Origin: CAKZSB01 sp964646405
GTDB lineage: Bacteria > Pseudomonadota > Gammaproteobacteria > Granulosicoccales > Granulosicoccaceae
Assembly: GCA_964646405.1 (NCBI GenBank)
Contig: CAZYDV010000002.1
Location: 1 to 64,000, forward strand
DNA: 64,000 nucleotides
Reading direction: 5' to 3'
Both the position numbers and the translations under genes were made by a program. Numbering within the stretch: position 1 is the stretch's first letter; the number at the start of each line of letters is the position of its first letter. The notes under the pieces are model-generated. The model was not told the origin of the DNA. It saw only the letters and a program-made list of their open reading frames with translations, and made no database searches. Shown here one piece after another: positions 25,775 through 35,253 of this stretch.

Positions 25775-26692
25775 ATGAAAAAGATAATTATAGATACGGA
25801 CCCGGGAATTGATGATGCACAGGCACTGTGCTATGCCATGGCTCATCCAGAGTTGGAACTACTGGCACTGACTTGCATCTACGGCAACGTGTCCGTTGAT
25901 CTCGCCACACAGAACGCGCTCCGGCTGTGCGAGCTGACAGGCTCCACAACACCCGTTGCGCAGGGTGCAAGGTCGCCACTGACAATCGCCCCACACCCGG
26001 TCGCCGATTTTGTGCACGGTAAAAATGGCTTTGGCAACATAGAACTTGCGCAACCGTCTCGACAAGCCGATTCGCGATCAGCGGCAGAGTTGATTGTAGA
26101 CCTCATCCGACAGCATCCGGGTGAGATCAGCCTGCTGCCGATTGGTCCGCTCACCAATATTGCCCTGGCCCTGCAACTGGCACCGGATATTGTCGAGTTG
26201 GTGGACGAGGTGATCATCATGGGCGGCGCGGTCAATGTCGCTGGCAATGTGTCCCCTTTTTCGGAAGCGAATATCTGGAATGACCCACACGCCGCACAGC
26301 AGGTGCTAAGCGCAGACTGGCCGGTCACCCTCAATGGACTGGACGTCACACATCAGGTCATTTTTACACTGGACTATCTGGATAAGCTGGCGCAACTGTC
26401 ACCACAGTGTGGCGGCTTTTTACGCGACGCGTCTCGTTTCTATGCCGATTTCTACCGTCAGCGCAACGGCTTCAATGGCTGCTGCCCTCACGACCTTCTG
26501 GCCATCTGCTACGCAACAAATCCGCAATGGTACGAGACCAACGCAAGTAGTTTTAGCGTTATTACCGAAGGCGAGGAAAGCGGCAGAACCATAGCTGTCG
26601 AAGGTCAACCGGTGAACAAACGCTATGCGACCAAAGTAGATGTGGAAGCACTGTTAGAGGATTACCTGCAGGTTACTGGCAGTTTGCATTAG
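25775..26692 (+). CDS. Nucleoside hydrolase (inosine-uridine preferring family)
   Basis: A 305-residue nucleoside N-ribohydrolase. The calcium-binding N-terminal DTDPGIDDAQAL, HGKNGFGN, LPIGPLTNIALAL, IIMGGAV and EANIWNDPHAA match the IunH family. It splits nucleosides into ribose and free base for salvage. The frame is open to 25697, but the ATG at 25775 gives the standard MKKIIIDTDPG start. It lies downstream of the ADP-ribose-type NUDIX gene on the same strand, consistent with a ribose/nucleoside salvage theme. Confidence 0.92.
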   Translation: MKKIIIDTDPGIDDAQALCYAMAHPELELLALTCIYGNVSVDLATQNALRLCELTGSTTPVAQGARSPLTIAPHPVADFVHGKNGFGNIELAQPSRQADSRSAAELIVDLIRQHPGEISLLPIGPLTNIALALQLAPDIVELVDEVIIMGGAVNVAGNVSPFSEANIWNDPHAAQQVLSADWPVTLNGLDVTHQVIFTLDYLDKLAQLSPQCGGFLRDASRFYADFYRQRNGFNGCCPHDLLAICYATNPQWYETNASSFSVITEGEESGRTIAVEGQPVNKRYATKVDVEALLEDYLQVTGSLH

Positions 26693-26722
26693 CGATGGCG
26701 GCAAGCACTTTTGTTGTCACAG

Positions 26723-27523
26723 TTAGCCGCTGTGTGGTGTGAAACAATCGTTCGCGATCGCTTGCAATGCACCGTAAACACCGGGGCAGCCCGCCACAAT
26801 CTCACCGCCCTGCTCTAGCATCTTTGCTGGATCAAAGTCCTGGATCCGGCCGCCGGCCTCCTCGATCAGCAGTAAAGCGGCTACGCAGTCCCAGGGGTGC
26901 ATATGGGGTTCGAGATAGCCGATCAGTCGGCCTGTCGCCACGTAGGCCAGCATCAGCGCACCAGAGGCACTGCGAAAGAACACACCGCCCTCTTCCAGCA
27001 AACGCCCAATGGTACTCACCACCATCGAGTCAGGCTGACGACGGTTGTAGCCAACACCGACCGATCCTTCAGTGAGACTGTTTGATGATGATACCGCCAG
27101 CGATTTTCCGTTGAGCCAGGCACCTCGGCCACGCACCGCACTCCACACCTCGTCTGCGCATGGATCGACGATGACTGCGATCTCGGCCCTCGCGTTGCGA
27201 GTGCCGGCCAACACGACACACCAGTGCGGTATCCCACTAACGAAGTTAGCCGTACCATCTATCGGATCAATCACCCAGACAAAATCGGACACAGCCTCCA
27301 GATTGTCGAACTCTTCGCCGATGATGCCATCGTCGGGGAAAGCCTCCTGCAGCGCTTGCCGTATAAGCTGCTCAACCTCGCGATCAGCCTCTGATACGAA
27401 GTCTTGCACACCTTTTTTTTCAACGTTCAGATGATCGAACCGATCAAAATATTCCCGCCCCACAGCGGCACCGCGACAGGCAATGCCCATCGCGATATCA
27501 AGTCTGTGTTGAAGCTCATTCAT
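26723..27523 (-). CDS. Inositol monophosphatase family protein
   Basis: A 266-residue lithium-sensitive phosphatase. Metal-binding motifs are GEEF (about residues 71-74), WVIDPIDGTANFVSGIPHWCVV (about 84-105) and HPWDCVAALLLIEEAGG (about 212-228). The family includes SuhB, CysQ and histidinol phosphatases; length and motifs fit a SuhB/IMPase but do not decide the substrate. ATG at 27523 was preferred to GTG at 27529. It is downstream of a Gfo/Idh/MocA dehydrogenase gene on the same strand, so the pair may handle an inositol or sugar phosphate. Confidence 0.85.
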   Translation of the reverse strand: MNELQHRLDIAMGIACRGAAVGREYFDRFDHLNVEKKGVQDFVSEADREVEQLIRQALQEAFPDDGIIGEEFDNLEAVSDFVWVIDPIDGTANFVSGIPHWCVVLAGTRNARAEIAVIVDPCADEVWSAVRGRGAWLNGKSLAVSSSNSLTEGSVGVGYNRRQPDSMVVSTIGRLLEEGGVFFRSASGALMLAYVATGRLIGYLEPHMHPWDCVAALLLIEEAGGRIQDFDPAKMLEQGGEIVAGCPGVYGALQAIANDCFTPHSG

Positions 27524-27556
27524 GTTCACTCAATCCCGGAGTCCGTGGCGACCGCG

Positions 27557-28519
27557 TCAACGGGCGGCCTTCAACAGCAACTCAACATTGCGGCGACCCT
27601 CAACACCGGGCACCGCAATGCGATCGCGACCCTCAATCGCATCGACAAAATTCTGTACTTCGCCCACGTAGGGATTGCACACGTCAAATTCCAGCGGCGC
27701 ATTATTGATGGTGATAGTGCCCGCCCCGGTTGGACCCAGCGTGCCCTCTGCGATAACGCAGGCCTGGGTGCAGTGGAGCTCGAATCGCGATGTGGCCGAA
27801 AACATCACCGACGTAGTGATATCGGCGATGGCCTTGTCACCAAACTGCAGGGACAGGCTGGCCGTTTCATCGTGCGGGCCACCGTAGGTACTTTTATCGA
27901 CAACACTGCCCAATCGCGTAACCTCACCACAAACCGGCAACAACATCCAGCGCATCAGATCGATACAGTGCGTACCTACCCCGGCCAGACTCCACCACCT
28001 CCCCAGCGTCTCGTGCGCCCGCCAGTTGCTGTTGTCGTCAGCCTGCCAGGTCCAAAGGGCACGGGCGTAGCGTGGCTCGCCGAGCGTGCCATCGTGCAGC
28101 ATCGCGGCGATTTTTCGATGGCCGTCGTGCCAGCGCAAATGATAGGCGAGGCCAAGTTCTACTTTCTCCTGATTGCAGACGTCGGTGATTTCTCTCGCGT
28201 CCTCGGCAGTCGTCGCCATCGGTTTTTCCAGCAGCACGTGCTTGCCCGCCCGTGCCGCGGCAATTGCCTGGCTGGCGTGCAGCGCGTCAGGGGTGGCGAT
28301 AATCACTGCATTGAGACTGGGATCCTGCAACATGGCCTCAAGCGAATCGTAGGCACTCACCGGTGCACGGGCACCGTGCTGGGCGGCAAACTCAGCGGCG
28401 CGCTTGGCATCGCGGCTGAGCACACTCCAAAGGCGTGCGCCCTTTACATGCGCAAGCGCCGGCGCCAGTTGCGTATGCGCGATGCGGCCAGTGCCGATCA
28501 TCCCGATGTTCAGGGTCAT
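27557..28519 (-). CDS. Gfo/Idh/MocA family oxidoreductase
   Basis: A 320-residue NAD(P)-dependent dehydrogenase. The N-terminal Rossmann motif is GMIGTGRIAHTQLAPAL, the catalytic lysine is in LEKPMATTAEDA, and the C-terminal alpha/beta domain includes LGLAYHLRWHDGH and GGPHDETASLSLQFGDKA. Substrates of the family are sugars, inositols or biliverdin-like compounds; it cannot be assigned more closely. It is 33 bp upstream of the inositol-phosphatase-like gene and probably co-transcribed with it. Confidence 0.88.
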   Translation of the reverse strand: MTLNIGMIGTGRIAHTQLAPALAHVKGARLWSVLSRDAKRAAEFAAQHGARAPVSAYDSLEAMLQDPSLNAVIIATPDALHASQAIAAARAGKHVLLEKPMATTAEDAREITDVCNQEKVELGLAYHLRWHDGHRKIAAMLHDGTLGEPRYARALWTWQADDNSNWRAHETLGRWWSLAGVGTHCIDLMRWMLLPVCGEVTRLGSVVDKSTYGGPHDETASLSLQFGDKAIADITTSVMFSATSRFELHCTQACVIAEGTLGPTGAGTITINNAPLEFDVCNPYVGEVQNFVDAIEGRDRIAVPGVEGRRNVELLLKAAR

Positions 28520-28698
28520 GAAGAATATCTCGAACCAGTGTTAAGGTGACCTACTATACCCAATTGCTCCCACGCCGCGCTGCAAATAGCAATGGTGGTA
28601 ACTGCGCGATCAATCGAATAGCGACACTCACCCAGGCACAGCCCTGGTTGGCCACCTGTCAGTCCATTCGGCACCCCAAATCAAAAAGAGACTGCCCG

Positions 28699-29301
28699 AT
28701 GAAAAACCTCGCCCGCTACAACCACTGGATATTCGATATGGATGGCACGCTGACCGTGCCGGTGCATGATTTCGACGCCATTCGAGCACAGCTGAACATT
28801 GAGCAAGGAAAACCCATACTGGAGGCAATTGCCGAAATGCCGATCGACGAGGCACAGCGCACGCAGACAAAACTCCATACGATCGAAATGGATTTAGCCG
28901 CCAGTGGTGTCGCGCAACCCGGCGCCGAAGATTTCCTGTCGAAATTACAGCGGCGCGGCTGCAAGCTGGGGATTCTTACCCGCAATGCCGGCGATATTGC
29001 TCGCGCGACACTTGCCGCGGCAAAACTGACTTCGTTCTTTGCTCACGACTGCGTCATTGCCCGCGATGATTGTCCACCCAAACCAGACCCGGCCGGTATC
29101 CTGAGACTATTAGACCAATGGTGCGCAGCAGCCAGCGATACGGTCATGGTGGGTGACTACGTCTTTGATATCGAAGCCGGAAAACGGGCCAATGTCACCA
29201 CAGTACACTTCGACACAGCAGCCAGCTTCAACTGGCCGGAATGGACAGATGTCGCTGCTTCGAGCTTTGCACAACTGGACAAACTAGTGGACCACCAATA
29301 G
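28699..29301 (+). CDS. HAD-IA family phosphatase (phosphoglycolate phosphatase-like)
   Basis: A 200-residue HAD hydrolase. Motif I is IFDMDGTLTVPVHDFDAIR, motif II is GILTRNAG, the motif III lysine is in CPPKPDPAG, and motif IV is VMVGDYVFDIEAGKRAN. The small helical cap between motifs I and II is typical of subfamily IA. Substrates such as phosphoglycolate or sugar phosphates are likely. The ATG at 28699 starts the domain; the open frame back to 28546 carries no recognisable sequence. Confidence 0.87.
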   Translation: MKNLARYNHWIFDMDGTLTVPVHDFDAIRAQLNIEQGKPILEAIAEMPIDEAQRTQTKLHTIEMDLAASGVAQPGAEDFLSKLQRRGCKLGILTRNAGDIARATLAAAKLTSFFAHDCVIARDDCPPKPDPAGILRLLDQWCAAASDTVMVGDYVFDIEAGKRANVTTVHFDTAASFNWPEWTDVAASSFAQLDKLVDHQ

Positions 29302-29347
29302 CCACTTCAACGCCGCGAGCCGTCACTGCACTACCACGAACCAGCGC

Positions 29348-30481
29348 TCAGCAGTCGCGTGATACGACAAAGGACTCATTCAAAAACCAAAGCCCGCCGT
29401 GTTTTTCCAGTACCTGCCGCGTCGCCTCCAGATATTCCCCCTGGCTCATCACTTCAGCAATTCTGTGATCCTCGATTTGCGCAACATACACCGCGGCATT
29501 CCATGCAGCCAACAACGTGGACGTACCGATATGGGACAATTCCTCCGGCAATGCATGCAGGTGATATTTGAACAGCGACCCCTCGTCGGCGTAACCGCTG
29601 CAAGTCACGTCGCCACTTGAATCCAAATAGGTTTTCAGCGCTTCTATGATGTCGTGTCGGGGCGTGCGAAACGGGTTTTCGTCTGGCCAGATATTGCGGA
29701 TGATCTCCATACCCGGATCGTAGCCGGTGGACTGCACCACCACCATGCGACCATTTGGCGACAGGCTGGCCGCCAGTGGTGCAACCACGGTGCGTACTTT
29801 CATATCTGCCGGCTGACGAGATCGATAGGGTTGTGCGCATAGCACGAGATCGTAGCCATCTGTCATCGGCCCTCTATCGGGAATCACCGAGTCGAGCACG
29901 AACTGCTGATCCTCACGATAGAGCACAATCATGGACGGATGCACATAGAGCGGATTACCCGTCTTCTCACTGGCTTTGGTTTGCCATCCCTCGCGCAGAA
30001 TTTCAGTCAGATCTCTGAGTTGGGCGTCGAAGTGCTTGGCAGTATTACCTTTGAGCGCAATATCCCAGCGCTTCAGCGATTGCTGATCCTCGGCTCGCTG
30101 TGGGTAGAGTTCGGGCGCTTCGGCATAGCGCATGTTGGTCAGCACTAGAACCATCTGCGGATGTTCGGCGAAGCGATCGGCCATTTTCTCAAGCCCGAGC
30201 CGCACATCTTCCATGCTGATTTCCTTGCCGGCAACCAGAAACGGAATATCGGGAAACTGGTGGTGCATCGCCCGCAATACATGTGACAGCACTGTGGCAT
30301 CGCCCATGCCTGCATCAAAAACCCTCATCGCCGGAGGGCTTGGTTTCAAACGGTCGAGCTCTTCGTTGATACGCCTGGCGATCGCCCACTTCTCACTGGT
30401 CGTGGTGACAAAGAGCAGATATTTTTCACGATTATCAAAGAAGCGAAATGGTTCATTGCTGTTGTTAATCGACTCGGACAT
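29348..30481 (-). CDS. Uncharacterised protein with class I methyltransferase-like fold
   Basis: A 377-residue cytoplasmic protein. The segment AMRVFDAGMGDATVLSHVLRAMH (near residues 50-72) fits the SAM-binding glycine-rich loop and following helix, and FLVAGKEIS gives an acidic residue at the end of strand 2. KYLLFVTTTSEKWAIARRI at the N terminus and LRVF...EHPQMVLVLTNMRY look like conserved family phrases. The family is not characterised, and other Rossmann proteins remain possible. AGGTGA lies just upstream of the ATG. It is divergent from a small unknown gene at 30659. Confidence 0.55.
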   Translation of the reverse strand: MSESINNSNEPFRFFDNREKYLLFVTTTSEKWAIARRINEELDRLKPSPPAMRVFDAGMGDATVLSHVLRAMHHQFPDIPFLVAGKEISMEDVRLGLEKMADRFAEHPQMVLVLTNMRYAEAPELYPQRAEDQQSLKRWDIALKGNTAKHFDAQLRDLTEILREGWQTKASEKTGNPLYVHPSMIVLYREDQQFVLDSVIPDRGPMTDGYDLVLCAQPYRSRQPADMKVRTVVAPLAASLSPNGRMVVVQSTGYDPGMEIIRNIWPDENPFRTPRHDIIEALKTYLDSSGDVTCSGYADEGSLFKYHLHALPEELSHIGTSTLLAAWNAAVYVAQIEDHRIAEVMSQGEYLEATRQVLEKHGGLWFLNESFVVSRDC

Positions 30482-30658
30482 ACGGTCACCTGTGGGCTGG
30501 TGTTAACGGGTTGAACAGAACTTCCTGGTACAGCCGGGCTTTTGATACTGGACCTGCAGCACCGGTCAGTCCATATCGTATACGCGTTTAAAGCATTGAC
30601 CAAAGGAGCTGTGATATTGTTCATGCCCAGACATGAAGTGGTGACACCAAGGATACCC

Positions 30659-30907
30659 ATGACAGCTGATCAGCAGAAAAGAATTTCCGATGCGCTGGAG
30701 CAACTGCTGGAGGCGATTGACGATCCCGAGGCACGAGTCATGGTGGTAGCCGAATTTCCGCAAGGTCCTGCTGACGACGGCAATCTGATGGGAGAGATAG
30801 TCACCGCGAACTTCGATTGCTCGATATGCATGGTTAACATGCTGGCCAGCGCCATCGTGCAGGTCAACGATAGCAACCACGAACAAACTCCCGAGCACCT
30901 GCACTAG
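30659..30907 (+). CDS. Small hypothetical protein
   Basis: An 82-residue soluble protein with no family that I recognise. It begins with a helical MTADQQKRISDALEQLLEAIDDPEARV, has a strand MVVAEFPQGP, and a central CSICMVNML with a CxxC that could bind metal or act in redox. AAGGA sits five bases before the ATG at 30659. An alternative TTG at 30617, with AAAGGAG eight bases upstream, would add 14 residues. It is divergent from the methyltransferase-like gene, across a 177-bp gap. Confidence 0.5.
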   Translation: MTADQQKRISDALEQLLEAIDDPEARVMVVAEFPQGPADDGNLMGEIVTANFDCSICMVNMLASAIVQVNDSNHEQTPEHLH

Positions 30908-31201
30908 CAGCGCAACAAGACCTGGGCGCTCGGACTGGCTAGACTGCATTCCCGGGTGTTGAATTCTCCCCGGTACTCAAGCCCGCCCCCCGGATGAATT
31001 GATCTTTTGGTATCTATAAACTGGCTCGACACGCGGCGCTTTTTTGGGGCCGATATTGCACTTTCAGCCTTATACTTACGACGGCTAGCGGCACCCTGAG
31101 GTCAACCGATGGCCGGTCAGGTGACTGGTTAAGCATTCGTAAAGGGCAGTTGCGCAATTGTCGCGCGATTGACGTGAACTTTTGACTGCGTGGTTTGAGA
31201 T

Positions 31202-31278
<77 letters not shown>

Positions 31279-31288
31279 ACAACCTCCA

Positions 31289-31318
31289 ACTTTAACAGAG
31301 GTTTTCCCAGGCACGCAA
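31289..31318 (-). promoter_or_regulatory. Probable promoter of tRNA-Pro
   Basis: On the minus strand TTGCGT (31318-31313) is followed after 18 bp by TAAAGT (31294-31289). Initiation would fall about 5 nt before the mature tRNA 5' end at 31278. Both hexamers are imperfect. Confidence 0.4.
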
Positions 31319-31413
31319 GCCCCACGCAGGCATTTTGAGCACCGGCCAACCCTTGCCGCAAGCGTAGACCACGGTGTCTCGAAGCGCGTGATCTTTCCAC
31401 CCGACAGGTACTC

Positions 31414-33279
31414 TTGATCGTATCGAACATGCTGAAATTTTTCGAGAATCTGGTTTCGGCGTTCCCTGAGGCCGAGCCGAAGCAACCACCGCCCGGGCTG
31501 GGCGCATTTGTCCGCCACTACACCAAGGGTATGGAATGGCCGTTGCTGGCGATGGCCATCTGCACCGCTGCGCTGGCCGTTCTCGAAGTCATGCTGTTCG
31601 GCTTTCTGGGCCAGCTGGTCGACTGGCTGGTGGACAAAGATCCCGAGACGTTTCTCGCCGAGCAGGGCGATACCCTCTTACTGATGAGCCTTGTCCTGCT
31701 GGTGGTCATGCCGGCACTGGCAGTATTTCATACACTGATCACTCATCAGACCTTGCTCGGCAACTATCCGATGGCCATTCGGTGGGCTGCCCACCGCTAT
31801 TTGCTGAAGCAAAGTGTCTCGTTCTTTCAAAACGATTTTGCCGGACGAATAGCCACCAAAGTCATGCAAACGTCACTGTCTATTCGCGAGGCAGTGATGA
31901 AGCTGCTCGACGTGTTCGTGTATGTACTGGTGTACTTCAGCTCGATGCTGTTCATGATCTGGCAGGCCAACACCTGGCTAATGATACCCATGCTGGCTTG
32001 GCTTCTTTGCTACATACTGGTGCAAACCTACTTTGTCCCCCGCCTGAAACGCGTGTCAGCGGAGCAGGCAGACGCGCGCTCACTGATGACGGGCCGTATA
32101 GTCGACAGCTACACCAATATATCGACGGTGAAATTGTTCTCGCACTCAAAGCGAGAAGCCGAGTATGCGAAAAACGGGATGCAGGAATTCTTGTTGACCG
32201 TACACCGACAAATGCGCTTGTCATCCGGTATCACACTGTGTATCGAGCTATTGAACTATCTGCTGATTTTTTCAATCACCACGATTTCAATTGCTCTTTG
32301 GATGAATCAATCGATCAGTGTTGGCGCTATCGCAATTGCCATTAGCCTCGCACTGCGTCTGAACGGCATGTCTCACTGGATCATGTGGGAAGTCTCCGCT
32401 CTGTTCGAGCATCTGGGTACCACCGTTGACGGCGCGGCAACTTTGGCACAGCCAAGGGAGATAAACGATAACACCGCGGCTGGTCCGTTAAAAATCAACG
32501 CGGGACAAATCGATTTTCAGTCGGTCGGGTTCAACTACGGCAAGCGTGAACGCGTATTGCAAAACCTGGATCTGTCGATCAAGCCTGGAGAAAAAGTGGG
32601 GCTGGTTGGCCGTTCTGGCGCCGGCAAGTCTACGCTCGTCAATCTGTTATTGCGGTTTCACGATGTCGAAGCGGGAAAAATACTGATCGATGGCCAGGAT
32701 ATTCGGGAGGTGACGCAGGATAGCGTCAGAGCCAGTATCGGGGTGGTCACTCAGGATACTTCTCTTTTACATCGAACTGTTCGAGAGAACATTCTCTACG
32801 GCAACGCGAACGCAACTGACGAGCAGATGATCGATGCCGCCAAGCGCGCCGAGGCTCATGACTTTATTATGCAGTTGAGTGATCCCAAAGGCGGGCGTGG
32901 CTACGATGCACAAGTCGGCGAGCGAGGCGTAAAACTCTCGGGCGGACAACGGCAACGTATCGCAATCGCGCGAGTGTTACTAAAAGATGCCTCAATACTG
33001 GTGCTCGATGAGGCCACCTCAGCGCTGGATTCAGAAGTTGAAGCGGCGATTCAAGCCAGCCTCTACTCGCTGATGCAGGGCAAGACGGTAATCGCCATTG
33101 CCCATCGACTATCAACCATCGCGGCGATGGATCGCCTGATCATCATGGACGAAGGGCAAATCATTGAGCAGGGAACACACGAAACTCTGCTCGCAGCAGA
33201 TGGACTGTACGCCAGTTTGTGGGCGAGACAGACGCGCGGATTCCTCGTTTTGAACGAGGGCGGGCAAAAAAATATTTAG
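31414..33279 (+). CDS. ABC transporter, fused permease and ATPase (exporter type)
   Basis: A 621-residue half-transporter. Six predicted helices fall in residues ~40-320, with the type I exporter pattern seen in SVSFFQNDFAGRIATKVMQTS and FSHSKREAEYA. The nucleotide-binding domain has Walker A GRSGAGKST, the Q-loop TQDTSLL, signature LSGGQRQRIAIAR, Walker B ILVLDEATSALDS and an H-loop AHRLS. It should work as a homodimer that exports a lipid, peptide or drug. The start is TTG at 31414 with AGGT upstream; ATG at 31429 is an alternative. The gene stands alone, so the substrate is not suggested by context. Confidence 0.93.
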   Translation: MIVSNMLKFFENLVSAFPEAEPKQPPPGLGAFVRHYTKGMEWPLLAMAICTAALAVLEVMLFGFLGQLVDWLVDKDPETFLAEQGDTLLLMSLVLLVVMPALAVFHTLITHQTLLGNYPMAIRWAAHRYLLKQSVSFFQNDFAGRIATKVMQTSLSIREAVMKLLDVFVYVLVYFSSMLFMIWQANTWLMIPMLAWLLCYILVQTYFVPRLKRVSAEQADARSLMTGRIVDSYTNISTVKLFSHSKREAEYAKNGMQEFLLTVHRQMRLSSGITLCIELLNYLLIFSITTISIALWMNQSISVGAIAIAISLALRLNGMSHWIMWEVSALFEHLGTTVDGAATLAQPREINDNTAAGPLKINAGQIDFQSVGFNYGKRERVLQNLDLSIKPGEKVGLVGRSGAGKSTLVNLLLRFHDVEAGKILIDGQDIREVTQDSVRASIGVVTQDTSLLHRTVRENILYGNANATDEQMIDAAKRAEAHDFIMQLSDPKGGRGYDAQVGERGVKLSGGQRQRIAIARVLLKDASILVLDEATSALDSEVEAAIQASLYSLMQGKTVIAIAHRLSTIAAMDRLIIMDEGQIIEQGTHETLLAADGLYASLWARQTRGFLVLNEGGQKNI

Positions 33280-33332
33280 TCGATTATAAAGGCAACCAAT
33301 CGCGGCAAGCTGCACGCTCGCCAGCTCGATTC

Positions 33333-33755
33333 TCAAACTGCAGGCTGCAGCCTGCGTCCGATCTCGGCCAGATGCGGTATGTCAGCGGGCGCCCACTCGA
33401 TCTGCATGAATTCGTCAGGCGCGAGCCATCGCATGCGATCATGCACCGAAAGCGCTATCTGCCCCTGCCAACGCATCACCAAAAACACGCACAGCGATAT
33501 CGATTTGTCGGTATCACTATGGCAGTGGCAACCGAGAAATTCCCCGTCTTCTATCTGGATAGATAACTCTTCGCTTAACTCGCGGCGCAAACACTCGGCC
33601 GGGCTCTCGCCGTTCTCCAATTTTCCACCTGGCAGCTCCCAGTAACCACCCATTGGCTGATTCGGCGATCGCCGCAGCGCCAACAACTGTCCGTCAGCGC
33701 AAATAGCCGCAGCCGCTACTTCAATCAGTGGCAATTCATCAGGACTGGATTTCAA
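33333..33755 (-). CDS. MutT-like NUDIX hydrolase
   Basis: A 140-residue NUDIX protein of MutT size. VAAAAICADGQLLALRR leads into the intact box GGKLENGESPAECLRRE followed by LSEELSI, with WELPGG just before it. It probably degrades 8-oxo-dGTP or another (deoxy)nucleoside triphosphate. The usual mutT context (argJ-mutT-zapD or similar) is absent; instead its ATG overlaps the mlaA stop (ATGA at 33755-33752), so it is translated with mlaA. Confidence 0.88.
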   Translation of the reverse strand: MKSSPDELPLIEVAAAAICADGQLLALRRSPNQPMGGYWELPGGKLENGESPAECLRRELSEELSIQIEDGEFLGCHCHSDTDKSISLCVFLVMRWQGQIALSVHDRMRWLAPDEFMQIEWAPADIPHLAEIGRRLQPAV

Positions 33756-34609
33756 TCGATCTCGTCGAGCAGATCAATTTCATCCTGCGGTGTTATGCCA
33801 GGGATGTCATCGGTCAACGGTTCGTTGCCGGATGGCTGATCGGGCTCAGGGTCCTGACCGGGTACATAGTCGACCTTATCGCAATCGGCAACCAGACATC
33901 GACGATACGCGAGATAGGCGTCGCGCGCGAAGGTGTAGGGATCGAGCGCTGCCTGATCGAGTAGCGCGGTTTTCGACAGCATTTGCTCCCGTTCATTGAT
34001 CAATCGCATCGCCATCAGTTCTGTCACCAGATCCTGACCGGCAGAAGCTTCGCTGACGGCGCCGAGTGTCTCAACCTGTAGCCAGGTGTCAAGCGCCGTT
34101 CCGGTGGCGCTGCGGAGTGTTCGCGGGCCAAGCAAGGGCAACACGATGTAGGGTCCTTCCGGCACCCCCCAATGGCCAAATGTCTGGCCGAAGTCTTCAT
34201 TGTTTTTCTCGATATCGAGCATGGTGGCTACGTCGATCACACCGCCAATGCCCACCAACGTATTAAGGGCAACACGTGCAGAGTCGTCGATCGCCTGATC
34301 AAGCTTTCCCTGCAGGGTCGAATTCGCCAACACGCCGATATCGTCAATGTTGCTGAAGAAATTCCGTATCCCCAGCTTGACGAGTTCAGGTGTATATTCG
34401 CGGTACTTTTCAGCCGCCGGCTTTAACGCCAGGTCATCGATCTGGCGGTTGAGACTAAACATCCAGCGATTGTACTTCTCCAGCGGATCCCAAACCTCGT
34501 TGGCAGCGGATATTGTCGACTCTGTGGTCTGATCAACCAAAGGCGGCTCAGCCGCAAAGATCGACAGTGGCATGGCGAGCGCGAGCAGCGCAATACGAAG
34601 AAACTTCAT
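33752..34609 (-). CDS. mlaA: MlaA (VacJ) family phospholipid-asymmetry protein
   Basis: A 285-residue MlaA homologue. Family features are DPLEKYNRWMFSLN, RNFFSNIDDIGVLANSTLQGK, VGIGGVIDVA, FGQTFGHWGVPEGPYIVLPLLGP and LDTWL. MlaA sits in the outer membrane with porins and removes stray phospholipids from the outer leaflet. Unlike most relatives it has no lipobox cysteine: the N terminus MKFLRIALLALAMPLSIFAA ends in an AxA-type signal peptidase I site. A C-terminal Asp/Pro/Glu-rich extension (about 250-285) is present. No other mla genes are in the window. The start at 34609 has GGGATGG upstream; ATG at 34618 is possible. Confidence 0.9.
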   Translation of the reverse strand: MKFLRIALLALAMPLSIFAAEPPLVDQTTESTISAANEVWDPLEKYNRWMFSLNRQIDDLALKPAAEKYREYTPELVKLGIRNFFSNIDDIGVLANSTLQGKLDQAIDDSARVALNTLVGIGGVIDVATMLDIEKNNEDFGQTFGHWGVPEGPYIVLPLLGPRTLRSATGTALDTWLQVETLGAVSEASAGQDLVTELMAMRLINEREQMLSKTALLDQAALDPYTFARDAYLAYRRCLVADCDKVDYVPGQDPEPDQPSGNEPLTDDIPGITPQDEIDLLDEID

Positions 34610-34779
34610 GACAACCATCCCGTTGTTTTTTCAACCATTATCTATAGTATGAGTATCCGGTCGGCAAATACAAGTGCGCGCTGTAGTCGTGGTTTCGAGC
34701 TACACAGTAATTTACAAATCAGACCCACACCTTTTGTGTGCAATGATCACTTCGGTAACAAGCTGCCGTAAACATCAAT

Positions 34780-34995
34780 ATGAGTGAACCACCCAAACCT
34801 GCGGGAACCGGTATTCTCAGCACGCTCAGGAGTGTCGCCGCAGCCGCTTTCGGGGTGCAGTCAAACGCCAATCGCGAACGCGATTTCACGCACGGCAAAG
34901 CGTCCCATTTCATCATTGCCGGCATCATTGGCACGGTGATTTTCCTGCTATTCATCGCCCTGCTGGTCAAACTGGTTATATCCGCCAATAGTTGA
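34780..34995 (+). CDS. DUF2970 family small membrane protein
   Basis: A 71-residue protein. The soluble N-terminal part STLRSVAAAAFGVQSNANRERDF is the DUF2970 signature, and a single membrane helix (IIAGIIGTVIFLLFIALLVKLVI) completes it. The function is unknown. It lies alone between divergent mlaA and the BON-OmpA gene. Confidence 0.88.
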   Translation: MSEPPKPAGTGILSTLRSVAAAAFGVQSNANRERDFTHGKASHFIIAGIIGTVIFLLFIALLVKLVISANS

Positions 34996-35205
34996 CTAAT
35001 TGACGCCGTAGTTTTGACCAATCCGGACAACTGGGGTGGCGCGAGCGGCTGTGTTTCGAGTGTAGCCAAAGGGTTCACAAACAATTTCAACACCCTGATT
35101 TTTATCCGATATTCGCAAGCCCAAATAAACCTGAAAGACCGATTCCACCTACTGAGCAACCAATTGCTCAAGGGTCGATAAAGGATTCAAGGTGACAACC
35201 GTTAC

Positions 35206-35239
35206 GTATGTAGAGTCAGTACTTAAACATACTTACATA
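35206..35239. repeat. Inverted repeats upstream of the BON-OmpA gene
   Basis: GTATG (35206-35210) faces CATAC (35228-35232), and TATGTA (35207-35212) faces TACATA (35234-35239). These AT-rich overlapping dyads lie within 50 bp of the start and could be an operator or part of the promoter. Confidence 0.25.
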
Positions 35240-35253
35240 GTCGGTTGAATAAT

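Noticed and set aside
27404..28549. 381-codon plus-strand frame opposite the Gfo/Idh/MocA gene
   Set aside because: The minus-strand gene has clear dehydrogenase motifs over the same interval; the plus frame encodes no known motif.
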